A DNA stretch of 64,000 nt, taken from the NCBI GenBank assembly GCA_028284745.1, contig JANQRC010000067.1:1-64000 (forward strand). The letters run 5' to 3'. The notes beneath the pieces were generated by a model. It was not told the DNA's origin and did not search any database. It saw only the letters and a list, made by a program, of their open reading frames with translations. Made by a program: the position numbers and the translations under genes. Origin of the DNA: Flavobacteriaceae bacterium (GTDB lineage Bacteria > Bacteroidota > Bacteroidia > Flavobacteriales > Flavobacteriaceae). Positions 36,672 to 46,512 of the stretch are shown piece by piece; the stretch's first letter is position 1, and each line of letters begins with the position of its first letter.

Positions 36672-38153
36672 TTAGAAGAGTTTTCGAGCCCTTAAAATAG
36701 TATTCAACTCAGGGACCCATCTCAATCCTAGAATGATTCCTAGATTCAACAAAAGGCTCAGTCCGACTTTCAAGAACAGGTCCAAAAGGTTGTTCCCAGA
36801 AGAAGGCATCCAAAATATCATGAACGTACTGAGCAACAGCAATGCCGATACCTTCCAATGAGTGGTATCGAAAGGGATCATGCCAAACTTCTTCTTGATA
36901 AACACAAGCTTCACCAGGTTATAGGTGACCATTGAGATCAATGTAGCATAGGCGGCACCTACAAGACCTAATTGAAGTACTTTGATGAACACCCAGTTCA
37001 GCAACACATTCAACACTGCCAGAAAGGCCAACGTATAGAGATTGAATCGATAATGCTTCGAGTACATGATAAGCTGAGTGTTGAAACCTGTAGCCATGTC
37101 TAACACCACACTCAGCCCTAAAATGATTATAACAGGGATCGCCAGCATCAATGTGTCTGCTGAGGGCAGCATTTCGAATAAGTGCTCTATTCCCAGAAAG
37201 ATACAGCAGTACAACACACCTCCTATCACCAATAAGATCTTTGAGGTAAGCCGGTACTTCTCCGACAAGAGCCTACGATCCTTATCATTCAACATTTGTG
37301 CGATCATCGGCGAATAGATCGCGAACATACCTGAAGCAGGCAACAATACAAATCCTGCCAACATGGCGCCAATACTATAGATCCCTGTTTCGCTTTCACC
37401 AACAAGATTGAGTACCATCAACGTATCGATCCGAAATGCTAGCAGCGCACCAAAGGTGGCAAAGAAGCTAAAAAGGCTATATTGAAAAACCTCTTTCGAG
37501 AAATCGTCCTGGAAAATACCTCCAAACTTACTGGTAAGTCTTGCTTTGCTCAACCTAAAACCATACAACATCATCACCGTCGCCATCAGCATATGGGCAA
37601 GTACGAACAAAGTGAAACCTAGTTCATGGCCAATATGCCCAGCGAGCAACAAGATAAATATCGCAGGCAAGAATACTTTAGGCAAAAAACGATCTATCAA
37701 AGAAGGAAAAGCAATACGGCCATAATTGGTGGCCAATTTTCTAAACAGCTCCATAAAAGCCAAAAAACTGCCCATAGCAAAGGAGTACCAGAGGTATTGA
37801 TAGCTAGGAAGATGCTGAAAATGATCCCCGAAGAAAAAACGCAAGCCCAAGAGCACCGATCCAACAATCACAACGTTTGCCATGATCCATGACAGCGAAG
37901 CAGACAAGAATTTAGACACTCCATTCTCTTGCGACCTCAATCTTGGGAAAAAATTTACCAAGGCCGTAGAGGTACCAAAAACAAACAAAGGCGCTAACAA
38001 GAATGCTCCTGCTTCGATGCCACGGATGATCCCGTAGAACTTCTCATCCATCGGATAGATGAACAAGTTAGAGACTACCCCGATAGCTGCGCCCAGATAG
38101 TTCACCAAGCTATACTTGGCAGTCTGTCTGGCAACTAGGTTCTTATCTTGCAT
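36672..38153 (-). CDS. Oligosaccharide flippase family protein (Wzx/MOP superfamily)
   Basis: The 493-residue protein has about 14 hydrophobic helices spread over its length and the typical polysaccharide-transporter N-terminus (QTAKYSLVNYLGAAIGVVSNLFIYP, in part). It probably moves lipid-linked oligosaccharides across the inner membrane for O-antigen, capsule or glycoprotein synthesis. It is divergent from the WbpD/WbpB-like pair (51-base gap), which would make an activated sugar, so both may feed one surface glycan. Substrate specificity cannot be read from sequence. Confidence 0.88.
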   Translation of the reverse strand: MQDKNLVARQTAKYSLVNYLGAAIGVVSNLFIYPMDEKFYGIIRGIEAGAFLLAPLFVFGTSTALVNFFPRLRSQENGVSKFLSASLSWIMANVVIVGSVLLGLRFFFGDHFQHLPSYQYLWYSFAMGSFLAFMELFRKLATNYGRIAFPSLIDRFLPKVFLPAIFILLLAGHIGHELGFTLFVLAHMLMATVMMLYGFRLSKARLTSKFGGIFQDDFSKEVFQYSLFSFFATFGALLAFRIDTLMVLNLVGESETGIYSIGAMLAGFVLLPASGMFAIYSPMIAQMLNDKDRRLLSEKYRLTSKILLVIGGVLYCCIFLGIEHLFEMLPSADTLMLAIPVIIILGLSVVLDMATGFNTQLIMYSKHYRFNLYTLAFLAVLNVLLNWVFIKVLQLGLVGAAYATLISMVTYNLVKLVFIKKKFGMIPFDTTHWKVSALLLLSTFMIFWMPSSGNNLLDLFLKVGLSLLLNLGIILGLRWVPELNTILRARKLF

Positions 38154-38204
38154 CGCTTTGATCGAATTCCACTATAAAAATAGAAGAATGTTTACATTTG
38201 TGGA

Positions 38205-38786
38205 ATGACCGAAGATACTTCCTTTTTTCAACATGAGACTGCCATTGTTTCACCACAAGCACAAATTGGTGCTGACACCAAGATCTGGCATTTCTGTCAC
38301 GTGATGAAGGATAGTGTGATCGGCAAACGCTGTATGCTAGGGCAGAATGTGATGGTCGCCTCAAAAGTTTCCCTAGGAAACAACGTAAGAGTACAAAACA
38401 ATGTTTCGATCTATACGGGTGTGATCTGTGAGGACGACGTATTCCTTGGTCCATCGATGGTATTCACAAACGTCATCAATCCGCGAAGTCATGTAGACCG
38501 CAAGCAAGAGCTCAAACAAACCCTCGTAAAAAAAGGTGCAACCATAGGTGCCAATGCTACGGTGATCTGCGGTAATACCATTGGCGCTTATGCCATGATA
38601 GGCGCAGGTGCCGTCATCACAAAAGATGTAAAGGATCATGCACTAGTGGTCGGCAACCCTGCCAGGCAAATTGGTTGGGTAAGCGAATATGGTGAGCGGC
38701 TACATTTTTCTGAGGAAGGAAAGGCCATCTGCCTGGTCACTAACGAAACGTACACACTAGAAGATAACCATGTAAAAAAAGTATAG
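38205..38786 (+). CDS. WbpD/WlbB-like UDP-sugar N-acetyltransferase (left-handed beta-helix)
   Basis: The 193-residue protein consists of hexapeptide repeats (IGADTKIWHFCHV, IGKRCMLGQNVMV, LGNNVRVQNNVSIY, IGANATVICGNTIGAYAMIGAGAVITKDV, in parts) and ends with GNPARQIGWVSEYGERL. It is closest to WbpD/WlbB, which acetylates the 3-amino group of UDP-2-acetamido-3-amino-2,3-dideoxyglucuronate from acetyl-CoA. The gene abuts the WbpB-like dehydrogenase (1 base apart), which supports this call. The other enzymes (WbpA, WbpE, WbpI) are not in the window. Confidence 0.85.
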   Translation: MTEDTSFFQHETAIVSPQAQIGADTKIWHFCHVMKDSVIGKRCMLGQNVMVASKVSLGNNVRVQNNVSIYTGVICEDDVFLGPSMVFTNVINPRSHVDRKQELKQTLVKKGATIGANATVICGNTIGAYAMIGAGAVITKDVKDHALVVGNPARQIGWVSEYGERLHFSEEGKAICLVTNETYTLEDNHVKKV

Positions 38787-38787
38787 G

Positions 38788-39753
38788 TTGAAGAATTTTG
38801 CCATCATCGGAACTGCGGGCTATATCGCGCCACGACACATGGACGCCATCAAGCGAACCGAAAACCAACTATTGGTTGCCTTAGATAAGACTGATAGCGT
38901 CGGAGTGATCGATTCTTATTTCCCTAACGCAAGTTTCTTCACAGAATTCGAGCGTTTTGACCGCCATATCGAGAAGCTAAAGCATGAACACAACAAGCCC
39001 CTGGACTATGTGTCTATTTGCACGCCCAACTATCTTCACGATGCGCATATACGGTTTGCACTTAGACGCAACGCACATGCTATCTGCGAAAAACCCCTGG
39101 TCATCAACCCCTGGAATTTAGATGCCTTAGAAAAGATCCAAGCCGAGTCGCAAGGAACCATCTATACCATTCTACAACTTCGACTACACCCAACCATCAT
39201 TGCCTTAAAGCAGAAGATCGAGCAAGAACCTGATAAGATCCATGATGTAGACCTTACCTATATCACCTCACGTGGCAAGTGGTATTATGCCTCATGGAAA
39301 GGACAATTGGACAAATCTGGTGGCATTTGCACAAACATTGGCATTCACTTCTTTGACATGCTCACGTGGGTCTTTGGTGATGTGGCCAGCCAAAAAGTAC
39401 ATGTGAACAATCACGATACGGCCTCAGGCCTGCTGCAGCTAAAAAAAGCAAACGTACGTTGGTTCTTGTCGATCAACGAACAAAACCTTCCGAAAGAAAT
39501 ACAGGAGAAAGAGCAACGCACATATCGCGCTATTCACATCGATGGAGAAGAATTAGAGTTCAGCCGAGGGTTTACAGAACTTCATCTGCACTCTTACCAG
39601 AAGATACTTGCTGATGATGGTTTTGGGTTAAACGATGCTCGAAAAGCTGTAGAGATCACTTATGCGATCAGAAATGAGCAACTATCACCTCTTGTTGGCG
39701 AATATCATCCTCTTGCAAAGAATCCGCAGACAAAACATCCGTTTGGATACTAA
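38788..39753 (+). CDS. WbpB/WlbA-like UDP-GlcNAcA 3-dehydrogenase (Gfo/Idh/MocA family)
   Basis: The 321-residue NAD-dependent dehydrogenase begins KNFAIIGTAGYIAPRHM and carries DSYFPNASFFTEFERFDRH, EKPL (101-104) and QLRLHP. These are diagnostic of WbpB/WlbA, which oxidises UDP-GlcNAcA at C3 during synthesis of 2,3-diacetamido-uronic acids. Translation apparently begins at the TTG at 38788, just after the stop of the acetyltransferase gene; no ATG is available. The start is coupled. Product use in a surface polysaccharide is inferred from the neighbouring flippase. Confidence 0.87.
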   Translation: MKNFAIIGTAGYIAPRHMDAIKRTENQLLVALDKTDSVGVIDSYFPNASFFTEFERFDRHIEKLKHEHNKPLDYVSICTPNYLHDAHIRFALRRNAHAICEKPLVINPWNLDALEKIQAESQGTIYTILQLRLHPTIIALKQKIEQEPDKIHDVDLTYITSRGKWYYASWKGQLDKSGGICTNIGIHFFDMLTWVFGDVASQKVHVNNHDTASGLLQLKKANVRWFLSINEQNLPKEIQEKEQRTYRAIHIDGEELEFSRGFTELHLHSYQKILADDGFGLNDARKAVEITYAIRNEQLSPLVGEYHPLAKNPQTKHPFGY

Positions 39754-39788
39754 AAACACCCGCCTGTCTCCTCTTCTAGGAAAGAGCC

Positions 39789-41423
39789 TCAGTCGATCAC
39801 TTCGTGCAGCACAGTTCCCGTAGCGCCATTGGGGAAGGCATTGCCGAGCAATACTGAAATCGTAGGCGCCGCATCGATGATGCGCGTCTTCTTTACAGTA
39901 CTGCCTTTGTTGATACCTTTTCCGAAGAAGATCAATGGAACATGGGTATCGTAGTTCATTCCGCTACCGTGTGTAGAGCCCGTCTTTGGATAGCTGATCG
40001 TTGCAGGATCAGGAACTATGATGATATCTCCCGAACGTCTCTGGTTGAAACCATTCTTCAACAACAGCGCGATACCATCATTGTAGGCCTCCTTATGCAA
40101 TTGCTCAGCCGTAAATACCTTGTCTATTTGTGGTTGTGTGATCAACCAAGCTGCCATGGCCTCTACAACATCTCCGTGATCGAAGTCTGCTAACTCCCTA
40201 ATGGCGCCATGATTCAAAAACAACTGATTGTTTGAAGCGTTGGCGATCAGGTCGGTTCTTCCAAAGGTACCTTGCATAAATTCGGCCGCTGCTTTCTTGG
40301 CAGCATCACTATCCAGGTAACCGGCAGGAATCTTTACGGACCGTAAGAATGAAGGCACATGTACTGCAGCGTGATCAGCCGTTAAGAACAATGTATACTC
40401 GCCGCTGCCCACTTGCATGTCAAGATGTTCAAGCAGGCGCTCCAGATCTTTATCCAACCGAATGTAAGTGTCCTGTATCTCTTTAGAGTTCACCCCAAAT
40501 TGGTGCCCTACATAGTCTGTAGAACTATAGCTTATTGCCAAAACATCCGTGATATCGTCTTTTCCGAGGTGTTCACCTTCAATGGCCGCGATGGCGAAGT
40601 CAGTTGTTAAGCTGTTTCCGTAAGGCGTGGCCTTCAAGATGTCATAATTGCCGTTTTCCTTACTTAATTTCTTCAACCTATGGGGAAAGACTGCTTTTTC
40701 TTCACCTCGAAAGGTTCCCTCGAAATCATTTTCATCAGGGCCACTTTCTGTGTAGGAGGCGATACTTTTGTAGGTGTCCCAGGTCTTCAAGTACTTGTTG
40801 ACGGTCTTTGATGCGTTGAAGCTCTTTACCCACTCTGGTAGCGTATCCATATAATAAGAGCTGCTGATCCACTTGCCATCTTTCTTTCCTTCGAACCAAT
40901 AGGCCGCATTGGCAGAATGACCCGCTGGCAGTATGGCACCACGATCTTTTACGGCTATCCCGATACTCTTTCCCCTAAACTGCGTGGCCAAGCGATTCTG
41001 ATCTCCCAAGGTCGTGGTCTTCATACGATGAGGTGACATCTTGCCAGCGCCACTCTCAGACCCTACGGTCTCATAACGATCATCCGAAGCGCAATAGACC
41101 ATGACTCCAATTTCCTTGTCGTACCAATGGTTAGCGATCACACCATGCGTACTAGGTGTCGTGCCCGTATATACTGAGGTATGCCCTGGACCTGTATAGG
41201 TTGGCACATAGTTGAAGTGGTTGTTCTTACAGTTGAAACCTTCACCCACCAAACGCTTGAACCCACCTTCATCATAGTGGTCCCAGAAGCGAGTGATATA
41301 GTCGTAGCGCATCTGGTCTACCACAATACCAACCACTAGTTTCGGCTTGGTGAAAGGTGCTTCTTTTTTTTGTGAATAGCATAGGGACGAAGCAAATACA
41401 AAAAGTATTACTAGTTTTTTCAT
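39789..41423 (-). CDS. pafA: PafA-like alkaline phosphatase family protein
   Basis: From the ATG at 41423 the protein has 544 residues with a signal peptide ending CYSQ. The mature part begins PKLVVGIVVDQMRYDYITRFW and contains NYVPTYTGPGHTS, SSTDYVGHQFG and TADHAAVH. These match the PafA alkaline phosphatase family of Flavobacteriia, in which a Thr (by my alignment the second Thr of TYT) is the nucleophile and two zinc ions are bound. It would release phosphate from phosphomonoesters in the periplasm. An ATG at 41435 also exists, but it is only about 7 bases past a TATTTTTG promoter box (41450-41443). Confidence 0.9.
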   Translation of the reverse strand: MKKLVILFVFASSLCYSQKKEAPFTKPKLVVGIVVDQMRYDYITRFWDHYDEGGFKRLVGEGFNCKNNHFNYVPTYTGPGHTSVYTGTTPSTHGVIANHWYDKEIGVMVYCASDDRYETVGSESGAGKMSPHRMKTTTLGDQNRLATQFRGKSIGIAVKDRGAILPAGHSANAAYWFEGKKDGKWISSSYYMDTLPEWVKSFNASKTVNKYLKTWDTYKSIASYTESGPDENDFEGTFRGEEKAVFPHRLKKLSKENGNYDILKATPYGNSLTTDFAIAAIEGEHLGKDDITDVLAISYSSTDYVGHQFGVNSKEIQDTYIRLDKDLERLLEHLDMQVGSGEYTLFLTADHAAVHVPSFLRSVKIPAGYLDSDAAKKAAAEFMQGTFGRTDLIANASNNQLFLNHGAIRELADFDHGDVVEAMAAWLITQPQIDKVFTAEQLHKEAYNDGIALLLKNGFNQRRSGDIIIVPDPATISYPKTGSTHGSGMNYDTHVPLIFFGKGINKGSTVKKTRIIDAAPTISVLLGNAFPNGATGTVLHEVID

Positions 41424-41442
41424 TGTCGAGATCATTGTCGTC

Positions 41443-41450
41443 CAAAAATA
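41443..41450 (-). promoter_or_regulatory. Predicted -7 element (TATTTTTG) of the pafA-like gene
   Basis: The minus strand reads TATTTTTG, an exact TAnnTTTG match. Transcription would start near 41437, which favours the downstream ATG at 41423. I saw no phosphate-box-like repeat. Confidence 0.45.
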
Positions 41451-41534
41451 CGGGTTTTCGCGTTCTACATAACAACCAAGAAGTTAAATCGCTTGAAGAA
41501 TTCTTTTTTTATCTTCGCTCTGTAATTCTATTTG

Positions 41535-42272
41535 ATGCAATACCTACGACAGATCGGTGCTTATTTCTTGATGCTTGGCAATATCTTCCGGAAGACAACG
41601 AAGTGGAGCGCTCTCAGAAAATTGATATTCAAAGAAATAGATGACCTTATTATTGGGTCGTTGGGCATTGTATGTTTCATCTCGTTCTTTGTCGGAGGCG
41701 TTATCTCCATACAGACCGCATTGAATATCGACAATCCCCTGATCCCAAAGTACCTGGTAGGGTTTGCTACACGACAATCGGTGATCCTGGAGTTTGCGCC
41801 AACACTTATCTCCATCATCATGGCCGGAAAGGTAGGGTCGTTCATCACATCGAGTATTGGCACCATGCGTGTTACCGAGCAGATCGATGCGTTAGAAGTA
41901 ATGGGCATCAACCCGTTGAACTATCTGGTGCTACCAAAGATCATCGCGATGATGTTATATCCATTCATCATCATCATCTCTATGTTCCTAGGCATCCTAG
42001 GCGGATGGATGGCTTCTATCTATGGTGGTTTTTCGAGCAGTGCTGACTTTGTTGAAGGACTTCAGATAGATTTTATCCCATTTCATATGACGTATGCCTT
42101 CATAAAGACGGTCGTCTTTGCCTTTGTATTAGCGACGGTACCTTCTTTCCATGGATATTATATGAAAGGCGGCGCCCTAGAAGTAGGCAAAGCTAGTACC
42201 ACGGCCTTTGTGTGGACCAGTGTGGTCATCATTGTACTTAACTATATCATAACTCAACTCTTGCTCGCATGA
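41535..42272 (+). CDS. mlaE: MlaE-type ABC transporter permease
   Basis: The 245-residue permease has about five membrane helices and the MlaE family core (GGVISIQTALNI, APTLISIIMAGKVGSFITSSIGTMRVTEQIDALEVMGINP, in parts). This core includes the EQIDALEVMGI coupling segment. It is the inner-membrane channel of a phospholipid transport system that keeps the outer membrane asymmetric. The ATG at 41535 is preferred over a TTG one codon earlier. Its stop overlaps the mlaF start (ATGA). An MlaD partner is not next to it. Confidence 0.94.
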   Translation: MQYLRQIGAYFLMLGNIFRKTTKWSALRKLIFKEIDDLIIGSLGIVCFISFFVGGVISIQTALNIDNPLIPKYLVGFATRQSVILEFAPTLISIIMAGKVGSFITSSIGTMRVTEQIDALEVMGINPLNYLVLPKIIAMMLYPFIIIISMFLGILGGWMASIYGGFSSSADFVEGLQIDFIPFHMTYAFIKTVVFAFVLATVPSFHGYYMKGGALEVGKASTTAFVWTSVVIIVLNYIITQLLLA

Positions 42273-43036
42273 TCCAAGTTGAAAACATTCATAAGACATT
42301 TGGCGAAAATCATGTGTTGAAGGGCATTACCACTTCTTTTGAACAAAGTAAGACCAATCTGGTCATCGGGCAGAGTGGTTCGGGGAAAACTGTCTTCCTA
42401 AAATGCATGCTTGGACTCTTCACCCCCGAAGAAGGAGAGATCTATTATAGCGGACAAGCATATTCAGAGATGGACCGCGACCAGCGCATCGACCTTCGCC
42501 GTGACATGGGCATGGTATTTCAAGGAAGTGCGCTCTTTGATTCGATGACAGTAGAAGAAAATGTAACCTTCCCGATGGAGATGTTCTCCAAAAAATCGAA
42601 AGAAGAAATGCGCGATCGTGCCAATGTGGCATTAGAGCGCGTAAACTTGGTGAATGCCAACGACCGTTATCCGTCTGAGATATCCGGCGGCATGCAGAAG
42701 CGTGTAGCGATCGCGCGTGCTATTGTTATGAATCCCAAGTACTTGTTCTGTGATGAGCCAAACTCTGGACTAGACCCAAGGACTGCGATACTGATCGACA
42801 ACTTGATCCAAGAGATCACCGACGAGTTCAACATCACTACGGTGATCAATACGCACGACATGAACTCGGTGATGGAAATTGGCGAGAAGATCGTCTTTCT
42901 AAAGGACGGTTATTTGACTTGGGAAGGCACCAACAAGGAAATCTTCAAGACTGACAACGAGGCCGTGACCAATTTCGTGTATTCCTCTGAACTCTTCAAA
43001 AAAGTACGAAAGATGTATTTGGAAGATAGTCATTAG
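42269..43036 (+). CDS. mlaF: MlaF-type ABC transporter ATP-binding protein
   Basis: The 255-residue ATPase has Walker A GQSGSGKT (34-41), the signature ISGGMQKR (138-145) and Walker B YLFCDEP (158-164), with the switch His in NTHD. It energises the adjacent MlaE permease for lipid transport. It starts within the mlaE stop codon (4-base overlap). Length and motifs are complete. Confidence 0.95.
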   Translation: MIQVENIHKTFGENHVLKGITTSFEQSKTNLVIGQSGSGKTVFLKCMLGLFTPEEGEIYYSGQAYSEMDRDQRIDLRRDMGMVFQGSALFDSMTVEENVTFPMEMFSKKSKEEMRDRANVALERVNLVNANDRYPSEISGGMQKRVAIARAIVMNPKYLFCDEPNSGLDPRTAILIDNLIQEITDEFNITTVINTHDMNSVMEIGEKIVFLKDGYLTWEGTNKEIFKTDNEAVTNFVYSSELFKKVRKMYLEDSH

Positions 43037-43142
43037 TCAGCCGATGGTCGAAAGGAAGTCCTTTTTCATAAAGATAAATAAGGTCTCCCAGCAACTTTAG
43101 CGCTAAACACTCCTCGACCTATTGATCTTGTTACATCTGGAA

Positions 43143-44618
43143 CTATTCTTCAGACCGAATCTCAAACTTCTTGTCTCCCAACTTCAACTTCAACCAAGCT
43201 TCTAGCTTCTGTTTTTGAGAAGCAAGTGCATCTTCTGCTACCGAGTCTTTCCACTTGGTCGTGAAACGAGCAATGGTATCTATCTTCTCAAAATTAGAGC
43301 GAATGATATTGGCATATGACAACTGGGCCAGATGTTCGTAGTTGATCTTAGCCTCATCGCTGATCTCTTGAAAAGGAACAGAAGCCTCTTCAAACCTAGA
43401 CAGTTGTGCCACGCGCTCTTCTAGGAAAGATATCTTATGGGTCTGATTCATCAGGTCTAACGAATCGCGATAGCGAAGCTCTTTCATGTATTTCATCTCG
43501 TCCAGACCACTGTTTCTTGACTGATTCAGCAGGATCTGCGTGTTGTCTAGGGCCGAATAGTCCTTCAACCTGCTGCGCAGCACATTCAGTGTAGACTCTG
43601 GAATACGGTCGTCGCCAAAAGAGGTCAACTCAATAGTAGAAAGGTTTTGCCCTGAGTTATATTTGAAGGTCGCATACCTTTGGATATAGGCCGAATTGGG
43701 AAGTCCTTCTAACTCATTATTGATAAAGCGCTTGGCATCACCCTTAAATCTGCTTTCATTGAGAACGCTTACAAAGGTGAACACTGCGGGCACCATGGCC
43801 AGTATGGCAAAGAAGGAAGCGATACGGGCAATGCGTTTCCGTTTGGCAGAGTTCGCATAACGGATCATCGGAAAACGCAAGAATTTCAACACCAAAAAGG
43901 TTGCCAATGCGATAAAGATGGTATTGATGGTGAAGAGGTACATGGCTCCGGCAGCGAAATTCAATCCAATTGCTTCGCCCAATGCGGCCTTGGCCAATCC
44001 ATAGCCCACTGTACACAATGGTGGCATCAGTGCCGTAGCAATAGCAACACCGAAGATCACGCTAGCGATGGTCCCTTTTTTGGTACGTGCGATGATCAAG
44101 GCAAGGCCGCCGAAAAAGGCGATCAACACATCTCGGATATCGGGTCGGGTCCTGGCCAGAAGTTCAGAGGAATCTTCACGAAGCGGAAACAACCAAAAGA
44201 ACAAGAAGGCAGTTAGCACACTCAGCACGACCATCACGGCAAAGTTGATCAGCGAACGGCGTAACGTATCGATATCGTTGATGGCGATCGACATACCGAC
44301 ACCTAGAATCGGGCCCATTAACGGAGAAATAAGCATCGCCCCGATGACCACTGCGGTAGAGTTTGCGTTTAACCCGACCGAAGCCACGAAGATCGAGCAG
44401 ATCAGGATCCATGAAGTTGCCCCCTTAAAGGGAATATCGTTCTTTATGGCCTCGATCGTCGTATCGCGATCGGTATCTTTGCGAAAGCCGAAGAGGTTTA
44501 CCAAAAAACTCTTCACATTATGCCAAAGACTTTTGGCATCTTGTTTTACTGCCTCTTTGACGACTTGTGTCTCTTCTACTTGCTCTTCCTTAAAATCGAA
44601 TTTGCTCTCTTGTGTCAT
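43143..44618 (-). CDS. DUF389 family membrane protein
   Basis: From the ATG at 44618 the product is 491 residues. The N-terminal half contains the DUF389 membrane core (GATSWILICSIFVASVGLNANSTAVVIGAMLISPLMGPILGVG, in parts; also FATALMPP-like IATALMPPLCTVGYG). The C-terminal half is a long soluble region with coiled-coil character. The family has no known function. An in-frame TTG at 44627 would overlap manC, but the ATG, 5 bases after the manC stop, is more natural. It is probably co-transcribed with manC. Confidence 0.88.
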   Translation of the reverse strand: MTQESKFDFKEEQVEETQVVKEAVKQDAKSLWHNVKSFLVNLFGFRKDTDRDTTIEAIKNDIPFKGATSWILICSIFVASVGLNANSTAVVIGAMLISPLMGPILGVGMSIAINDIDTLRRSLINFAVMVVLSVLTAFLFFWLFPLREDSSELLARTRPDIRDVLIAFFGGLALIIARTKKGTIASVIFGVAIATALMPPLCTVGYGLAKAALGEAIGLNFAAGAMYLFTINTIFIALATFLVLKFLRFPMIRYANSAKRKRIARIASFFAILAMVPAVFTFVSVLNESRFKGDAKRFINNELEGLPNSAYIQRYATFKYNSGQNLSTIELTSFGDDRIPESTLNVLRSRLKDYSALDNTQILLNQSRNSGLDEMKYMKELRYRDSLDLMNQTHKISFLEERVAQLSRFEEASVPFQEISDEAKINYEHLAQLSYANIIRSNFEKIDTIARFTTKWKDSVAEDALASQKQKLEAWLKLKLGDKKFEIRSEE

Positions 44619-44623
44619 TTTGA

Positions 44624-45703
44624 TCAACCGTATTGATTACCAAACTTCTCTTTTACTGAATTCAGTACTTTTTTTATATCCTGTTCCTTCTGCTTCGGGT
44701 AGATCAGCAACACTTCATCTTTGTCTACGATGACATAATCCTTCAATCCATCTACCACAACGACCTTATCTCCTCTGGTACGGATCATGTTGCCACTAGC
44801 GTCTTCAGAAAGCACGCGGGCATTTACGACCGCGTTGTTGTCAGCATCTTTGTCTAGCTTATCGTATAATGAACCCCACGTGCCCAGATCATTCCAATCG
44901 AATGTGGCGGGAAGTACGTGAATTTCCTCCGAATGCTCCATGATCGCATAATCTACCGAGATATTTTCGGCTTTCGGATAGTTTTCTCGTATGAAAGCTT
45001 CCTCTGAGACAGTATTATATACATCTTCACCTGCTTTGAACAGTTGGAAGAGTCTAGGTCGAAATGTTTTAAAAGCGTCGACGATCGTCTTGGCACTCCA
45101 TACAAAGATGCCTGCATTCCAAAGATAATTTCCTTCAGAAAGGAATTGCTGAGCCGTCTCATGATCAGGTTTCTCAGTAAATCGAAGTACCTTCTTCATC
45201 GCATCACTTCCCTCTCTTTGATATTGAATGTACCCATAGCCGGTGTTGGGAAACGTAGGTTGGACACCCAATGTCATCAGTTTTGTCGAATCTTGACAAG
45301 CGGTGAAAGCCGTCTCCATGTCTTGTACAAAAGCCGCTTCATCCTCGATCCAATGATCGCTGGGCGCCACCACCATGACCGCATTGGGATTTTCCTTTTG
45401 GACCTTCAGAGATGCGTACAGAATGCAAGGTGCTGTGTTGCGCATGGCCGGCTCTAACACTACTTGACGCTGTGTTACTTGCGGCAATTGCGCCAACACC
45501 AAGTCGTTGTATCGTTCGTTGGTCAAGATGAATATATTTTCAGCAGGAATTAATTTGTTTAGTCTGCTAAAGGTCTTTTGAATAAGCGTTTCGCCTGCTC
45601 CTAGCATGTCGTGAAACTGCTTGGGAAAACTAGTGGTGCTCACCGGCCAAAACCGTGAACCAATGCCGCCTGCCATCAATATGGCATAAAAGTCTTTGTT
45701 CAT
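44624..45703 (-). CDS. manC: Mannose-1-phosphate guanylyltransferase
   Basis: The 359-residue nucleotidyltransferase has the signature AILMAGGIGSRFWPVS (residues about 8-22), the FTEKP motif and GNYLWNAGIFVW, which identify the GDP-mannose pyrophosphorylase family. It lacks the C-terminal phosphomannose isomerase domain of bifunctional ManC enzymes. It makes GDP-mannose from GTP and mannose 1-phosphate for surface glycans and GDP-fucose. It lies directly upstream of DUF389. The flippase and sugar genes nearby suggest a broader glycan context. Confidence 0.94.
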   Translation of the reverse strand: MNKDFYAILMAGGIGSRFWPVSTTSFPKQFHDMLGAGETLIQKTFSRLNKLIPAENIFILTNERYNDLVLAQLPQVTQRQVVLEPAMRNTAPCILYASLKVQKENPNAVMVVAPSDHWIEDEAAFVQDMETAFTACQDSTKLMTLGVQPTFPNTGYGYIQYQREGSDAMKKVLRFTEKPDHETAQQFLSEGNYLWNAGIFVWSAKTIVDAFKTFRPRLFQLFKAGEDVYNTVSEEAFIRENYPKAENISVDYAIMEHSEEIHVLPATFDWNDLGTWGSLYDKLDKDADNNAVVNARVLSEDASGNMIRTRGDKVVVVDGLKDYVIVDKDEVLLIYPKQKEQDIKKVLNSVKEKFGNQYG

Positions 45704-45915
45704 ATACTTGGTTTAAAGCTGAAAGTCGAAAGCACAAAGCCTAAAATTGAATGGGCGTAGCTTTCTTTCAAACCTTCGCTTGTCATTCGAAAACTTCATT
45801 TTCTTCATTCATTTTGCGCCTTATTACTCCCAACTCCACATTCACAGATGCTTCGATACCACGCTTTGCGCCGCGCAGCATCCACTTCTTCACACTCTTC
45901 ATTCGTAATTCAAAA

Positions 45916-46512
45916 TCATGCTATCATTTCAACTTCAGCATTAGGTTGAAACAGGTACACGCGACCAGTATGCACCTCAACACATTCGTAGCGCTTCACA
46001 CGCTTGCTGCCACGCCTGAATATCTTCCCATTGTCAATTCGAAATGTACTACCCAAAGGCAATTCAAAGATATAGGTTTTATCGTTCTGTGGGTCGAACT
46101 GTTTTAGGGCAATGGCCAGTTGTGCATCCGTATCGCTCGAGGCCTTGGGGCTTTTAAAATGGTGTGCCAGCAATGGCAACAACTTTTGCGGAAAGATCTC
46201 TGGGCGCAAGAACGGCAACATCAGATGCTGAAAGGTACGCTTCCACTCGACACCATGTGGCCTTATCTGTCTGCCATATTGCTCAAAAGCCACGAGGTGA
46301 GCAATTTCGTGTACCAAGGTGATCAAGAAACGATATTTATTCAGTGAAGCGTTTACCGTGATCCCGTGCGAACCATCGGGCCGTTTGCGATAATCACCAT
46401 GTCGCGTGCGACGATGGTCCACGATCTTTAGATGTACCTGATGCTGTTGTATCATCTGAAAAGCAGCTTCAACAGCATGCTCAGGCAAATATTTGGACAA
46501 GGTATCTTGCAC
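45916..46512 (-). CDS. SprT-like zinc metalloprotease-fold protein
   Basis: The 198-residue protein contains the zinc motif H68-E-I-A-H72 in LVHEIAHLVAFEQYG and the downstream conserved WKRTFQ and C-terminal RRGSKRVKRYECVEV segments of Bacteroidota SprT-like proteins. By fold it resembles Spartan, which degrades DNA-crosslinked proteins; its bacterial role is uncertain. The GTG at 46512 is the likely start because a TAG stop lies two codons upstream and the family N-terminus (TLSKYLPEHAVE) begins there. Confidence 0.87.
   Translation of the reverse strand: MQDTLSKYLPEHAVEAAFQMIQQHQVHLKIVDHRRTRHGDYRKRPDGSHGITVNASLNKYRFLITLVHEIAHLVAFEQYGRQIRPHGVEWKRTFQHLMLPFLRPEIFPQKLLPLLAHHFKSPKASSDTDAQLAIALKQFDPQNDKTYIFELPLGSTFRIDNGKIFRRGSKRVKRYECVEVHTGRVYLFQPNAEVEMIA

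Noticed and set aside
44068-44733. Plus-strand open frame of 221 codons
   Set aside because: It is antisense to the DUF389 gene; both DUF389 and manC are supported by family motifs.
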